This document shows, in pieces, positions 44,877 through 57,122 of a DNA stretch of 64,000 nucleotides; the first letter of the stretch is position 1; each line of letters opens with the position of its first letter. A program made the translations under genes and the position numbers. The stretch is taken from NCBI GenBank assembly GCA_918026815.1, contig CAKJVC010000075.1, forward strand, positions 1-64,000, in the 5' to 3' direction. This DNA comes from Chalara sp. BL73. Lineage: Eukaryota > Ascomycota > Leotiomycetes > Helotiales. The notes beneath the pieces are model-generated. The model saw only the letters and a list, made by a program, of their open reading frames with translations, did not search any database and had not been told where the DNA came from.

Positions 44877-46894
44877 TTTGCAAATGTAAGTCACAAGTTT
44901 TAATTGTTGTAATTTACGTTTCGGATATAACTGTAAAACCTGAAACTTGAAATGTATAAATACAAAAGTTTACTTTTTAATTTTTTTAATTTAAACAAAA
45001 TTACAATATTATTATTATTATTGCTATTACTTTTTTAATTATACTTACTTTTACACTTTTTTTCGGTATAAAAAAAGTTGTTTTCACGCCAGCGATCATC
45101 TCCTAGGGTAGCTCCGCTTTTCTGCGGTAGAAGAAAATAGCTTTCCAGTCTTATCGATTCTCATGAAAAAGCCTATTGCGACGAGTAGTGCACGCTTTGG
45201 TCAAAAACTTAAAATACGCGTTAACGAACTTATTGGCTGGATACTAAACAAAAGAAAAACTATTCTGGGTATCGGACAAGTCATTTTTGACTTTTAATAA
45301 ATCAACAATAAAAGTTCACGCTAAATATCAGATCGTTGTATAGCTTTTCGGCTTTCGTGAAAAAGTGTTCGGCTAGCTTACGGAAGTTTTTTATAGTTAA
45401 AGTATAGTTGTTTCCGTAAAAAGCAGTCTCGCCGTTATCGCTCTAGCGAAAAAAAAAAAAACGGCAAATTCGTACGAGCAATAACTCGGCCAAAATCACG
45501 AAAACTTTAAAATTCTTTTAAAAGTGTTAAAAAGCCTGTAATTATATACTTTGCTGTATAATGTCGAAATGCTAGTACTGCTAAAAGTTTGACCGTCGTA
45601 AAATACTAAAATATATTCAAAAAAAAAAGCTGTTAAATGTGAATAAAGGTAAAAAAGTGTAAAGTGTATTTTTTCGTAAAAAAAAAAACTTCGAACGTTA
45701 AATAAAAAGCTAAAAATACTACTAAAGTAAACTAGCAAACTCGAACTCGGCTAGCTATAAATAAACTTTTTAGTACTAAATGTAATACTTAATTGAAAAA
45801 CTAGCTTTAAAAGTTTATTTATAACAAATTAGTATAATTCAAGCGGTTTTTGGTATTTTCGTTTTCGTTTTTTTGTTTTACGCTTCGATCGTTATTACTA
45901 TTTTTGTCCAGCTTTTTACACGTTTCCATTTTTTTCTTATTTTTATTATTTTGCTTTTTGTTTCTTTATTTTTTTTTGGTTGATTTTTTCTTTTTTTTTA
46001 TGTTTTTCGTTTATTGCACTTATTTCGAAGTTTTTATTTCCGTTTCGTAATTTAAACTATCGACTTTAAACGAAATTATCGTTATTTTATGCTTTTTGCT
46101 TTTAAATTGTTTTTATTTAGTATAGCTGTTTTTTTTAAATCGAATGCCGGTTAGCCGGCAACGCGTATTAACAAATATCCGGTAATAACAGAAAATAAAA
46201 ACAAAAAACCGTTTCGAAAGTTAAAAGTATTTTTTTTTACTTAACTTTAACGCAACTAAAACAAACAGTTTAAAATAACACTTTTAAAACTTAGTGTTTC
46301 GGAGCTAACAGAAAAGTATACGACTAGTATATTGTATAGTTTTTTTGCAACGGTTTAGTATTCGATTAGCGATTACTGTTAAAAAAGCAATTTTGGCTTT
46401 GTTAGTTTAAAAATTTACTAGTTTTAAATTCGCAAAAAGTAAACTTGTTTTAAAAATATAATCGACAAACAAAAAACTTTAAAGTATTTCAGTAAAACTT
46501 TATAAAATATTTTAACCGGCGTTTTAACAAATAATTCTCTATTGCGTTCGCTTTATTTACAACTGTGTTTCGGCAAATGTAAAAACTGTTGTACTTGTAT
46601 ATATATATACGTGCTTAATTTTTTGCTTTTGTACGTTTTCGTTTTTATGCCGACGTAATATAATTATTTACTTTTCGACTTGTTAAAAGCCGAATTGTGT
46701 TTTTACTTTTTTTTAACAATTTAGTATTGCCGGCAAGCATTATAAGTTTAAGTTTGTAAATAAATAAAAGTAAAAAAATAACTAATTTTTAAGCTTGTCG
46801 CGTGCCGGCTATTTAAGTGCAGCTGTGAAATATATTTTGTAAGTTTATAATAATTGATCGTTTAAAAGCTACAGCAAAAAAAGCTTTTATATAC
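44877..46894. other. AT-rich mutated repeat, no gene
   Basis: Mostly A/T-converted. A less AT-rich stretch near 45085-45300 has no recognisable coding. The hydrophobic Phe-rich plus-strand reading at 45850 is an effect of T runs. Confidence 0.45.
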
Positions 46895-47097
46895 TGTCAG
46901 GCGCCAGGATGTCACGTGCTAAGGGGCACTGAGAGGGGCTCGGTAAAGACACTGAGGCTTGGCATGTATGGGCACGTAGGGAGTCGCCAGGGGTTCGGAG
47001 GGTATAAGTAAGGGACTCGGGACGTAGTAGAGAAGGTAGAGATTAGTCTTTGTATCAATTGCAGTTGACTTGTGCCACCCTACTCCAGCACCTTACA
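46895..47097 (+). repeat. 203-bp solo LTR (family B, copy 2)
   Basis: It starts TGTCAGGCGCC and ends GCACCTTACA, with TATAC at 46890-46894 and 47098-47102. It contains GGGTATAAGTAAGGGAC. Other copies are at 33479 (reverse) and 62198. Confidence 0.88.
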
Positions 47098-47102
47098 TAT
47101 AC

Positions 47103-48381
47103 TGTAAATCGAAAGTAAATATTAAAGTAATTAATCTGTAACGGAACTTTTGTAGAATTACAGAACTTATAAAAATATTGAATATTTATGTGTTTCGTTA
47201 AGCTACTTCGGTCTTGTTAATCAATTTTATGTTTGTTGCGGAAATACAATGTAACCTGAAACTTGTCAACCGCAAAAGTATAGCTACACGTACTACAGAT
47301 CAATAACTGCTCTTTTACGTCAATATACAGATTAAGGCGTGCAAAAAAAGAATCTGATACGGGCTTTATATCGAGTCAATGTATCAAAAAGGGCTCTGGA
47401 TAGGGGGAAAATGGTTTTCTATTACACATCCGACGCGATTTCTTGTGCGTCCCCTGCGTACGCAAGTGCCATAATCTCTAGGTTATGTCATAACTGACGC
47501 CAAAACGCCTGACCCCAAGCTTTGGAGTGTTTAAAGTCCTGGGAGAAAGTAAAATCCTTTGAATTAAAGAAAGAAATAGTAGAATAAAAAAAGAAAGAAG
47601 TCATATGAAGTCACGTGTAATTATACTGTATTACGGCGTAATACGCTGTAGGTAGAACAGGAGGATCATTACCGCGGTGCTATTTAGTACGTATTCTTAG
47701 GAGGGGTCTGTACTGCCTTGCGTAATAAGTTGTGAGATTACTTCGGTAATTACGGTGTACACACTACCGGCTACACTGCTCTCATGACATGCTGATCCAA
47801 ATGCTGGCCATGTGTTCCATAGCCCTTCATCCATGCCAAATCTTGCTGGGTTATAATGCGTGCCTCGGGATGACCAGCCTTTCGCTAGCCTCGATGAGAC
47901 CGCTCAAATAGAAGGCGGCGTGGCTGATCGTTTGGCTGCTCTCTCTCCGCAAAGTCAAACTAAGAGTCAAGGCATATCTAAATAAAAAGCATTGGATATT
48001 GTGTGAAGTACTAAATTCGATGTCTGCATACCTCTAACCGCTCTTAAGTACAGATTCATAAGTTGGTTATTTAGCAAAGTTGACAAAGAGTATTCATGAA
48101 GCGAGGCTGCCGATTTCATAATTAATCCAGCTAGCAAGGTTTGCCACTCCAATCATGTCACAAGACTTAAAGCTAAGACGATATTGCCTAAATAGTAAGT
48201 ATATTTTATAAAACTACTTGCAAAATGTTCTTACATCGTTCCGGGGGAACTACCAAATTTATTATTACGTCGGGATGGTGAGTTTCTGGCCATAAACTAC
48301 AAAGCTATAAATGCACCGTTAGCTTCAAACGTTGAAATCTAGGCGGTATCATTGCAATAGCTGATGTAAAGTGTAGACTTA
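47103..48381. other. Intergenic, no gene recognised
   Basis: Composition returns to normal after about 47400. Short open readings, such as 48152-47967 on the minus strand, have no family features. It contains the 3' flank of the methyltransferase gene. Confidence 0.45.
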
Positions 48382-49780
48382 CTAATCATATTGTGCCTTA
48401 AACTTTGTAAAATCTGCCATGTCCTTCCTTACATCCACCAATCTCAACTCCACCTCTTCTATACTTGCCTTATTTCCCCAAACGAGGGTCATCCCTAGCC
48501 CTGAAATATCTTCCAGCATCTGGTAAAGGTTTTTCGCACCAACCTTTCTCTACTCAATCCAACGAATTAGCTTCCTCAAGTGCCTGTCTGTAAAGCATAT
48601 TTTCAAAACTGACAGTCCACTTACCTCCAAATTGGTGCTCTTATCCCACGGCCCCAATAGCAAGCGATACTTCTTGGCGTGCACGTTTACAAAGCCCGCC
48701 TCTCGGATCCACCTTTCCAGCTCAGGTCCCGGCCGCATATTTCTTCCCCTGCTCTCCTGCAAATCGATTGTATCACGGTGAAACTTCCACAATTCACTCT
48801 CCTCGAAGTCTTCCTGGGAGAGAGCAGTGGAATAAAGCATCGTATCCCAGTCCTGAAACTCCGCCCATCCACCGGGCTTGAGATTGTCAAAGGATTGCCT
48901 CATGAGCCGTGGCCAATCCTCAACTGAGCCAGCAAGAAACCTCCCAAACACGAGATCGAGATCGGTATCAAGCCAGTCTTTCTCGAAGTCGTCGAGGACA
49001 TACCGCACATTGGATGGGCTTCGAGTCGTTAGCTCTAAACGTAATGGTTTCAATTCATAAGATGATTACTCAAACTCATTATGGAACTCTTCCCCGAGCT
49101 CAGGGGGGCTGAGGTCAAGCCCTATCACCTAGAATTAAATTTGGTATGGGGTTCGGTTGGCGGGTTGCAGCAAGTACTTTACCTCTGCGGATGGGTATTG
49201 ATCGGCTATGTTAGAAGCCATTAATAATATTCAACTTTAATTTAAAGGGTATGCGTTGAAAGAGAAGTGTTAAAAAAGGCACATGATCTTCTACAAGAGT
49301 CTCACCCATTTCCATAGCCCATAGCCCAATCCCTGTTCCTAAATCCACCATTCGTTGGGGATTCGACTGAATAGGCGCCAAAATCAGCTTGCCTCCCAAT
49401 CGGGTCTTGATCAAATCGTGGTGCCTCAGGAGTCTATCTTGTTGCGCCTGGTCGTTCGGAAGACCGTATCCTAGGTCACGTCAGTATTTCAAGCACTGCA
49501 AACGCGCTGGCTTGGGATCTTGGGAACTATTACGTTTTTCAGCCATGTACGCATGATATCTCCTGCCATATTCATATGGGTAACTAAGGGTTGTAGTATC
49601 AATGGTAGTGGTACCGTCCGATCTGCAGTAGGTATTAAAGTCAAAGTTGTTTCCTTGATAGCGTTGAAGACAAAGTTTGTTCTTGCGTTGAGTAAAGAAA
49701 TGGGCTTCTGACATGGATCCCCCATAACCCGGGTCACTGAAATTATCGTCGTCACCCTGTCCTTCCGTAGCATTCATCAT
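48382..49780 (-). CDS. LaeA-like SAM-dependent methyltransferase, multi-exon, one doubtful junction
   Basis: LaeA-like proteins are class I methyltransferases; the namesake is a nuclear regulator of fungal secondary metabolism, but most relatives are uncharacterised. The start is ATG 49780 or 49777, followed by an acidic N-terminus and YPYEYGRRYHAY, the family entry motif. An intron (GTAATAG ... TACTGACGTGACCTAG) leads to LPNDQAQQDR and the SAM-binding motif MVDLGTGIGLWAMEM. DQYPSAEVIGLDLSPP (motif II) follows after two more introns. Then come NVRYVLDDFEKDWLD, FDNLKPGGWAEFQDWD and WIREAGFVNVHAKKYRLLLG. The last exon, 48549-48382, ends KFKAQYD after intron 48624-48550. Between LDLSPP and NVRYV the frame is interrupted (stop near 49068). 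A C6 run at 49103-49108 plus a short intron could explain this, or the gene is damaged. Confidence 0.75.
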
Positions 49781-50173
49781 CTTGTGCGTGTGTCACTTCG
49801 TTCGTGCTCTGAATGTCCTCTCTAACGTCGTTTGGATGGCGTCTCGCCTGGGCTGAATTTCGAGAGGCTAAATTGTCAGGTGGGCCTTTAGCCTATCCTG
49901 TCCAATAGCACGACCTGCCAATCACGTGTTATCATCGGCTATTCCCACTAAATTTCAAGGGTCCGTGCTCGGTTGCGATGACTGGGTTCAGTAACCGAGA
50001 AACGAAAGCGACCAACGGTATGCTTGGCCTTTGACGCTTTTCACCTACCCATCACCTCAGCGGAAGTTGCCTCTGTCCTACCAACATCAAAAGACATTCG
50101 ATAGCTCTAGCTCGCGGCCTCCTCTCTTCGTTAGACTACAAGAAGATTCCTAGCCCTTTGGCTATAACCCGCG
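49781..50173. promoter_or_regulatory. Divergent intergenic region between methyltransferase and hydrolase
   Basis: A 393-bp gap between two outward-facing starts. It contains AATCACGTGTTATC near 49921 and a pyrimidine-rich stretch before the hydrolase start. No experimentally known site is recognised. Confidence 0.35.
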
Positions 50174-51467
50174 ATGATGGCTTCAGACCCACCACCGTAC
50201 GCTGAAGAATGGCTGCAGGTATTCCACCCATTGATACGTTCCAATATCATGGCAGGAGCTGAATTGGATGCTCTTGCTATAGTTTGAACAGATGACCGGT
50301 GGCCGCTTCAATCTAACGGGCGATATTCCAACCATTCGCGCACAATTCCTTGGCCTCTTCAATAATATGAAGGCCATGCTTCCTCTACCTAGCGATGCAG
50401 TCAAGGTCATTGATATGACATTGCCCCACGGTGAATTGCCTGTAAGGGTCTATTTACCGGCAACCAAAAGTGATAAACTGCTCCCCATAGGGCTATAGTA
50501 CGTTCTAGTCCAATATTGGGATCCATGCCATGCTCAAAGGCTTCCACATCTCATACGGCAGCTAACTCAGGTTTTCAATCAGTTTGCATAGCGGCGGATG
50601 GGTCGCTGGTGGCGTAGATTACGAAGACCGTATGATCTCTTCTAATCACGAAGAGTAGTATAGCTAATCAAGCATGCGAAAGATCTCTGCAGATACTATG
50701 TCGAACAAACCCCAACGGTTCTAGTCTGCCCTAACTACCGGCTGGCTCCTGAACATATATTTCCTGCTGGCCTCGAAGACTGCTTTCACGCTTATCAATG
50801 GGTGGGTCAGATTATATCTCATAGCAAAAATGAATTTTATACTAAGCCGTTTTCCATATTAGATGATTAATAACGCACTAGTATACGGAGCAGACGCTTC
50901 ACTAGCCTACACTATCGGAGGCTCAGCGGGCGCAAATCTCGCAATAGCAATGTCGTTAAAAATTGTAACCACTCCTGGCCTCACCTCGCCAAAAGCCATT
51001 CTGGCGTCCTGTACATCTAGTATCGAGCCATCTGTCATCCCAGAGAAATATCAAGAGTACTGGCATCCCGAAGAGTTCCTTGATGCAGCCTTTCTTGACC
51101 GGAAGTGCATAGATACCTGTGAAGGTATTTTTTCCCGATGAAAAAGTCCACGCCGAAAGCTCCCCCGTGCTGATGTAAACTCACTCAAGCTGCTTATAGT
51201 GCACCACCTACCGATCCCCTCTTCTCCATCCTTCTGCATCCGGAGCTTGGGAAGTTGCCTCCAACTTATCTAGTGGTGTGCGATAAAGACGCGACTCATG
51301 ATGAGATCATGATGCTCAATGATGAGATGAAGCAGCGAGGCTGTAAAGTGGAGCTTAAAAAATACAAAGGGTATCCACATTTCTTCTTTATTGTACCAAT
51401 GCTCAAAGCCAGCCAAGAGTACCTCGAAGATATTGTGAAGCACATTCGGGAGATGGTGGTTTCTTGA
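50174..51467 (+). CDS. Alpha/beta hydrolase (HSL-type esterase/lipase), about six exons
   Basis: Likely a serine hydrolase of the hormone-sensitive-lipase branch. Exon 1 gives MMASDPPPYAEEWLQ; after an intron, MTGGRFNLTGDIPTIRAQF and LPHGELPVRVYLP follow. The oxyanion motif appears as LHSGGWVAGGVDYEDR after an intron ending TTTTCAATCAG. Next come VLVCPNYRLAPEH and FPAGLEDCFHAYQW. The nucleophile elbow is GGSAGANLAIAMS (usually GDSAGG). The acid and histidine of the triad are in YLVVCDKDATHDE and KYKGYPHFFF. Introns have GT..AG borders, except that the one after ISSNHEE (50659) is only about 40 nt and may hide a lost helix. The acidic residue before the nucleophile is changed to Gly. Substrate unknown. 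Probably functional, but damage cannot be excluded. Confidence 0.78.
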
Positions 51468-53338
51468 TATGAATCTTCTTCACTTGGTTACCTCTTTAAA
51501 GTTCTTCCCATCACGTTGTTTTATTCGCTTGACGATTAGTTTGTATAGCTCAAATAAATGATAGCTATGACTTGAGAGCTTGGTGGGAGTAAGCAATATG
51601 TGAACAGGTACAAAGGCAATTTATGATGACTGCAAAATGGTACATATACTTCGCTTTCTCGTTATAAACTTTAATCGATGACCACATATCTTTTAAAAGA
51701 GACTATAGTTTTCTGGACTGCGGTGGAAGGCGCTGGATTGGAGGGGAGTGTGTTTCGAGCTGGGTGTAGAAATCTAGGGGGTGCTGAAGGGGGTGAAGAA
51801 CTAGGATGGGAGCAGCGGTGCAAGATGTGGATTTTGATGGTGATATACGAACGGCAGGGAGGGAGATTTCACAATTTAAGGCTCTCGGCCCCAATGAAAT
51901 TTGGCGTTGCGGCTGGGCGTATTGAGAGTATTGTGATACGAGATAAATGTTAGTTTCCTCTGAATCTACATGGAGTAACGTGGTTCGGGGGTTATACTAA
52001 TTACTATTGGTTTACACCGTTCGGAAGTTGCGGTAGGTCAAATAATGTGATGAAAACGGCTTTGAAATCATATAATTCACGCACCTTTCGACATTGTACT
52101 GTATATTGTAGAATCGCCCGGATTTGATGGGGAATTTGCAATCAACCACACTCTTCGGAGTCATCCTCATACCAGTGGAAACTAGCTGCGACCATCACTT
52201 GAGCCGTAATCTCAGCAATACCAAGGTGTCAGCGATGACTAAAATCAAGGCAATCGTAACTTTCTCATAGTGAAGTAGCGCAGAATCAAAGAGGGGTGCC
52301 TAATGTAACCTCGTCCCATTGTGAACTTGAACCTGAGCTGTACTGTACCACAAATTAATTCGCCATACACGCGCGAAAGACGCTAATTATGGTATGATAT
52401 GATATTGCAATGCAAGTAAAGCGTCACAACTGCTACTGTACCGTATCTGCCTTACCAGTATGCACGTGGGAAGAAGGGGAGAGGGAGTGAAAATATAAAG
52501 TGCGTACATACATACATACATGTACTGGGTATTTCATACCTACATGTACAAAGTGCTGGGTATGTTACGAGGGGGAAAGCCACATGCAGAATGGGGGCTA
52601 GGTATAAAGATAGAAAAGAAATGAAGTACTCCGTGCTCCGTAAAGGATTACATGAAAAAAAAAAATATCAATTTACACACCAAGCGCTCATAAGGTTTTT
52701 AATCCACAAGTCACCTCTCTGAAACGGTGCGCGCATATATTTTATCTCTAAGGGTGATGCAACCACATGGCCCTGCCCATTCCACGACAGCAGCCTTTTC
52801 GATATGCAAAATATAATATATACCGCGCCACAACCCGTGTCTTTTTCTTGCAGCACGGTGATTTTTTTCTTTCTTGTAGGTGTTGTGCTTCGGAATGCTA
52901 CTAGTTGGACAATAAATTCACTGCGACCAGGGGAGGCCCAGGCCCAGGTTTTGGAAACTCCGGGAGATAGAAGCCATTTTCACGTATAACTGTAATTGTC
53001 TATGTTATCTGTATTAAATTATATGACTACCAATCTCATGTATATCAGGTGATTTGGGGTGTATAACTGTATTTTTATTAAAATTATTAGAAAGGCTGTC
53101 CGCCGGCAAGTTGGTTTTCTATTTGGTTTAAGGGATGGTTACACAAGATTGTCTTCCACCTGATTCAACTGGTTACCTTGATCATTTTACCACTCGTCTT
53201 TCCAACAATTTAAAAATGTCCAGGCTATCAGCTAGCAACTAGACACATTTCTGGCTTGTATCGCCGACTCGTAAGTCTATTTACTTAGAAACTTCCTAGT
53301 ATTTAACTTATACCATCATTCTGGTGTTTGTTGCCACA
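51468..53338. other. Intergenic, 1.9 kb, no gene recognised
   Basis: Normal composition. A 91-codon reading at 51678 lacks recognisable features. A small (CATA)4 run lies near 52507. Confidence 0.45.
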
Positions 53339-53802
53339 ATGAGCACCTACACCTGCACAGTTTCTCCCAAGAATGGCGCCGCGCCAGACGACGCCAAAGT
53401 GCGTCATGTCAAGGACAAGAGCGGGCGGCTTGTTCGCTTCGAGAACCCCTTTCCGTCTTATGGGCCCTGGAAAGACGTGTCGCTTTTCCGCATCTGGATC
53501 AACCTTCTCCGGTAAGTGTCTTTGAGGCTGACATTGCGGCTTGCCCATTTACAAGCCCCCAAGAGCCAGCTGACATTGGCTCTATCCCTATTCCAGCTAC
53601 CGCGCGCAGGGCAAACTCCCAACGCCCGACATGTCCAATGTGACATTTCCCGTCGTCTCTCCAAGCTTTCTCCCCTCGCGCACTGGCGCCAGCAATGCTA
53701 TCCGCTCCACATGGATCGGCCATGCAACCTGCTTCGTCGAATTCCCATCTGGATTTCGCGCTTTATTTGATCCTGTTTTTGAAGAGCGTTGCAGCTCCAT
53801 CA
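53339..53802 (+). pseudogene. NAPE-PLD-like metallo-hydrolase, N-terminal fragment
   Basis: Relatives are N-acyl-phosphatidylethanolamine-hydrolysing phospholipase D enzymes of the metallo-beta-lactamase fold. Exon 1 starts at ATG 53339 (MSTYTCTVSPKNGAAPDD) and includes RFENPFPSYGPWKDVSLFR. An 85-nt intron (53512-53596, GTAAGT ... TTCCAG) leads to YRAQGKLPTPDMSNV and the family block STWIGHATCFVEFPSGFRAL with FDPVFEERCSS. The reading then enters foreign sequence at about 53802. The metal-binding HxHxDH motif and the rest of the enzyme are missing, so it cannot be active. The break coincides with the end of the PKS fragment on the other strand. Confidence 0.85.
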
Positions 53803-55985
53803 GATGCTGGCCATCTCGATTGGGTCACCGCCCTGCATGCCTGGGCCGTGAGTTTCAACATATGAGATATGATACGGCTTCAGACCTGATTGTTCAAGCA
53901 CAGTTTTGAACAGACTGGTCTGGGCCTGTGAGCATGGAAGTTTGATGGACTGAGACAATCTGCCATGGTTAGTAGCTACTCCTGGAATTACCCCGAGGAT
54001 ATTGTCCCCTGCGGCAACTGCCTGGTCCAGTGCTTTCAGCACCACCAAACTAACTCCATCTGCTCTGCAGTATCCGTCAGCCGCCTGATCGAACGGTTTG
54101 CACTGGCCTGTCTTTCTGAGGAAGCCTGCCGTTCCAAGGTCGAGAAAGTTATGAATGCCTGTGATAATGTTGACCCCCCCTGCAAGGGCCATATGGCACT
54201 CTCCGGCTTGAATGGCTCTGCATGCCCTATGGATAGCCACGAGAGAGGATGAGCATGCTGTATCAATAGCTTCGGATGGGCCACTCCAACCAAAGTGGTA
54301 GCTTATCTTGCCGTTTTGGAATGCACGGATAGTGCCTGTCGCCGAGAACCCACTCGCACTATACGCTGTAGTGTTCTCAAGATATTCAATATATGTTGTA
54401 CCAATAAAGCAACCGACATTATCAAAGTTCTCTCGGCGATGGTGGCGCAGGTAGCCACTGGAATCCAATGCCTCATAGGCTGTCTCAAGAAGCAGGCGCT
54501 GATGAGGATCCATGTACGTAGACTCTCGTGGGCTGATGTTGAAGAAGGCGTTGTCAAACTCATCTACCCCGTCGATAAAATTGCCGTACCATGTTTGTTG
54601 TGAATTCCGCTTGCGGCCATCCAAAGAAACACGATTTGCATATTTACTCTCGAGCCTCTGTGCCGGCAGCTCTTCTACTCTAGACTCACCGGTGCTAATC
54701 AAGTCCCAGAGATCATCGATAGAATTCGCTCTGGGTAGGCGACACCCACACTCACAATGGCAATGGCACCTTTTGGGTAAGCCCCTAGGACAAGACCTGG
54801 CCTAGGGAGACTTGCCGCTGTCGCAAGAGTTGTCATAACATCGAGTTTAGTAATTTCCAACTTATTCTCGTCAAATGGACCAACTAGCACGCATTTTTTT
54901 CGACCCGTGCCAAACATAGCAAACGTATGTGAAGAATATCCCGTGTCTCTTAGAGAGTTTGCCATAGAACCCAAGAGCATATACCATTCGCACCGCTCCA
55001 CTAGCGTGCTTACCACAACTTCGTGGCCTAAATGAACTCCGGACACGAGTTTACTAGTCTTGTTAGATCGTATGGGCGCAAAAAGCTTGTCAGAGTGGCA
55101 GTTGCAATTCCGTGTGTTCATCGCACAGCCTACAGAGTTCCTCGGAAAGCTCGCTATTTTCAGGATTATGCACTTTCCCACGGATATTGATTTTCGTTAC
55201 AGCCAGCTCTTCTGCCTCCGCGTACACTTTCAGCTCTTCAAGAACTCGCACCGGGCCCACAATGCTAATTGATAATGGATCTGTTACGGCAGATATATAC
55301 GCCTTGTAATAACGTCTTGGAATTAGTATTATTATTTACAGGCCCAAAAGGTTCTCACTGGCAAAAACTCACTCGAGGGAACTTTGCCACTATTTCACTT
55401 GCCTGAGCAGCATATTTTTCCCTCAGCACGAGAGTTGATGGGCCAGGAATGTTTTCATCGTCCCCAAGCTCCCCATATGCGCCAATTCCAACTGCTATCC
55501 GCAATGACTTAGCCGAATTCTGTACAACTTCCAACTCGTCCTGAGAAGCAGCAATGGCTATAGCTGGTAATAACCCCCCACAACAGCCTTGTGCTCCTCC
55601 CATACGGATCTCATCCAAGAATTGCATGAAGAATGCCCCTGAAATCGAGATACTGAAAATATTGGACAATTTGGATGATCGTGAGAATGGGAAGCGCCAG
55701 AATTCCGGACATGACTTCTGGGATGGGAAGGGGCACATTATATGCAATCCAGTCGTGTAAATCTTTCATGTATTTTGGCCCCGCTTTGAGCGCCGCGATG
55801 TCTGTATTCGCCCGAGCGAAGATATCCCACGAGTTTTGCAAGTCGAGGATGGCTTGTTCGAAAGGCTGTAGCAATGGATTGCCACGCAGTTAGCGGCGGA
55901 TGCTTTCCATATACTTTGCTTCTGGCGGTTTATTTTGGGGATAAAACACGGCCGCCGAAATGGCTTCATTCCTACGCTGTGTCAT
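53803..55985 (-). pseudogene. Polyketide synthase N-terminus (SAT + partial KS), truncated and frameshifted
   Basis: A starter-unit acyltransferase (SAT) domain begins after ATG 55985 (MTQRRNEAIS, then VFYPQNKPPEAKYMESIRR). A stop codon follows, then FARANTDIAALKAG, IAYNVPLPIPEVMSGI and the SAT active-site region GAQGCCGGLLPAIAIAAS (near 55590). An intron lies near 55370-55300. PVRVLEELKVYAEAEELAVT and LVSGVHLGHEVV follow. The KS domain (54735-53803) has FFNISPREST, DPHQRLLLETAYEALDSSGY, the nucleophile DTACSSSLVAIHRA (Cys) and YVETHGPGMQGGDPIEMAS. It ends abruptly there, so the last catalytic His, AT, ACP and later domains are missing. Frame slips occur near 55090 and 54745. The SAT-KS order suggests a non-reducing type PKS. 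Product unknown. Confidence 0.88.
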
Positions 55986-56418
55986 GTTCGAAACTACTCC
56001 CCGGATTTACTGTCCGGGATATCACAGAATCGTGCATATTATTTATCCGGCTACATAAATAGAAAATAAAGCTGAAAAGGCTGTGAAATCTCAACAATTT
56101 ACTATAAAAGGGGTGAATCTGCGCACTACCAAAATTTCTAGGGGTAATTATTATTATTATTATTATTATTATTCCTTTTACCGTGCTGTATCAGTCGAGG
56201 ACTATGTAACACGGCTAGGCCCCCGGGCCTGACTCTCAGGCAGGCCCTTCTCGTGAGCTTTGCAATCCTAATAACAGTAACAAATACTGCGGTCCTGAAT
56301 ATGCTTTTGCCCGAAAATAAAAAAGAAAACGCAGGAGCACTAAGTACTTTACAAGGACTGTACTAGCTAATATTAATAAACTAGTAGCCTTAACATACTT
56401 TTTCCAAAAAAATTTTAT
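55986..56418. other. Intergenic between the PKS relic and the MITE-like element
   Basis: No gene. It contains a TTA microsatellite (56148-56173), then normal-composition sequence with GGCAGGCCC and an AT-rich approach to the next element. Confidence 0.45.
56148..56173. repeat. TTA trinucleotide microsatellite
   Basis: About nine uninterrupted TTA units. Confidence 0.9.
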
Positions 56419-57118
56419 ACGGCAAATATCTCATATACCACAAAAAAGTGATCATATTTCTCATATACCATACTTTTTTTGCCGAATATCTCATATACCA
56501 CTTTTATGGTATTTGAGATATACGTCAACAAACGTATAGTATATCAGATATTTGTCAACACACACTGTAAAGCCTGCTTTACAGGCTTTATAAGCCTAAA
56601 TCAGTATTATTCTTTTTAACTTTTTATTCCTCGGTTTTTATTTTATATTCTTTTCCAGACCTTGTAACGTATCGTAAAGTAATACAATATCGACGGCATT
56701 CTGACTCGCAAATATTTCACTATTGGCTTTTGAAAGCTCGCTGTTGCTATCCAGTTGATCAACTTCCTTTATTTGTATTCCCAATTCTCGATTAAAGCGC
56801 TCCTCTTTTTATTTTTATTCTTTTTATCTTCAAAGTATCACCGACGTGAAGCGCTATAGCTATAATGAAGTTGCATAGAAAAATAATCGACAAAATATGA
56901 ATATTTGTTGTGCATCTGGTGCTTTAGTCTCTCGGCGCAACGTACAAGTCTACAAAATACTTACCAGTAAAACTATGGTATATGAGATATATTAGTGTTT
57001 CTTATATACCATCGTTTTGTCAGTAAGTATCTGAAATACCACTGTTTTGCGCCAAGAGACAAATAGTGGTATATGAGATATTCGTCAAAAAAAGTATGGT
57101 ATTTGAGATATGTGCCGT
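56419..57118. mobile_element. 700-bp non-autonomous TIR element with an array of 14-bp motifs
   Basis: The inverted ends ACGGCAAATATCTCATATAC (left) and ACGGCACATATCTCAAATAC (reverse strand, right) are flanked by TTAT on both sides (56415-56418 and 57119-57122). The motif TATCTCATATACCA or close variants occurs three times in direct order at the left (ending 56440, 56470, 56500, exactly 30 bp apart) plus once inverted. It occurs at least five times at the right in both orientations. The middle 400 bp are unrelated and non-coding. Confidence 0.75.
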
Positions 57119-57122
57119 TTAT

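Noticed and set aside
51678..51953. 91-codon Gly-rich open reading downstream of the hydrolase
   Set aside because: Low-complexity composition, no family features and no neighbouring exon signals.
53965..54805. Plus-strand open readings across the PKS region
   Set aside because: Antisense to the KS domain with its DTACSSS motif; not independent genes.
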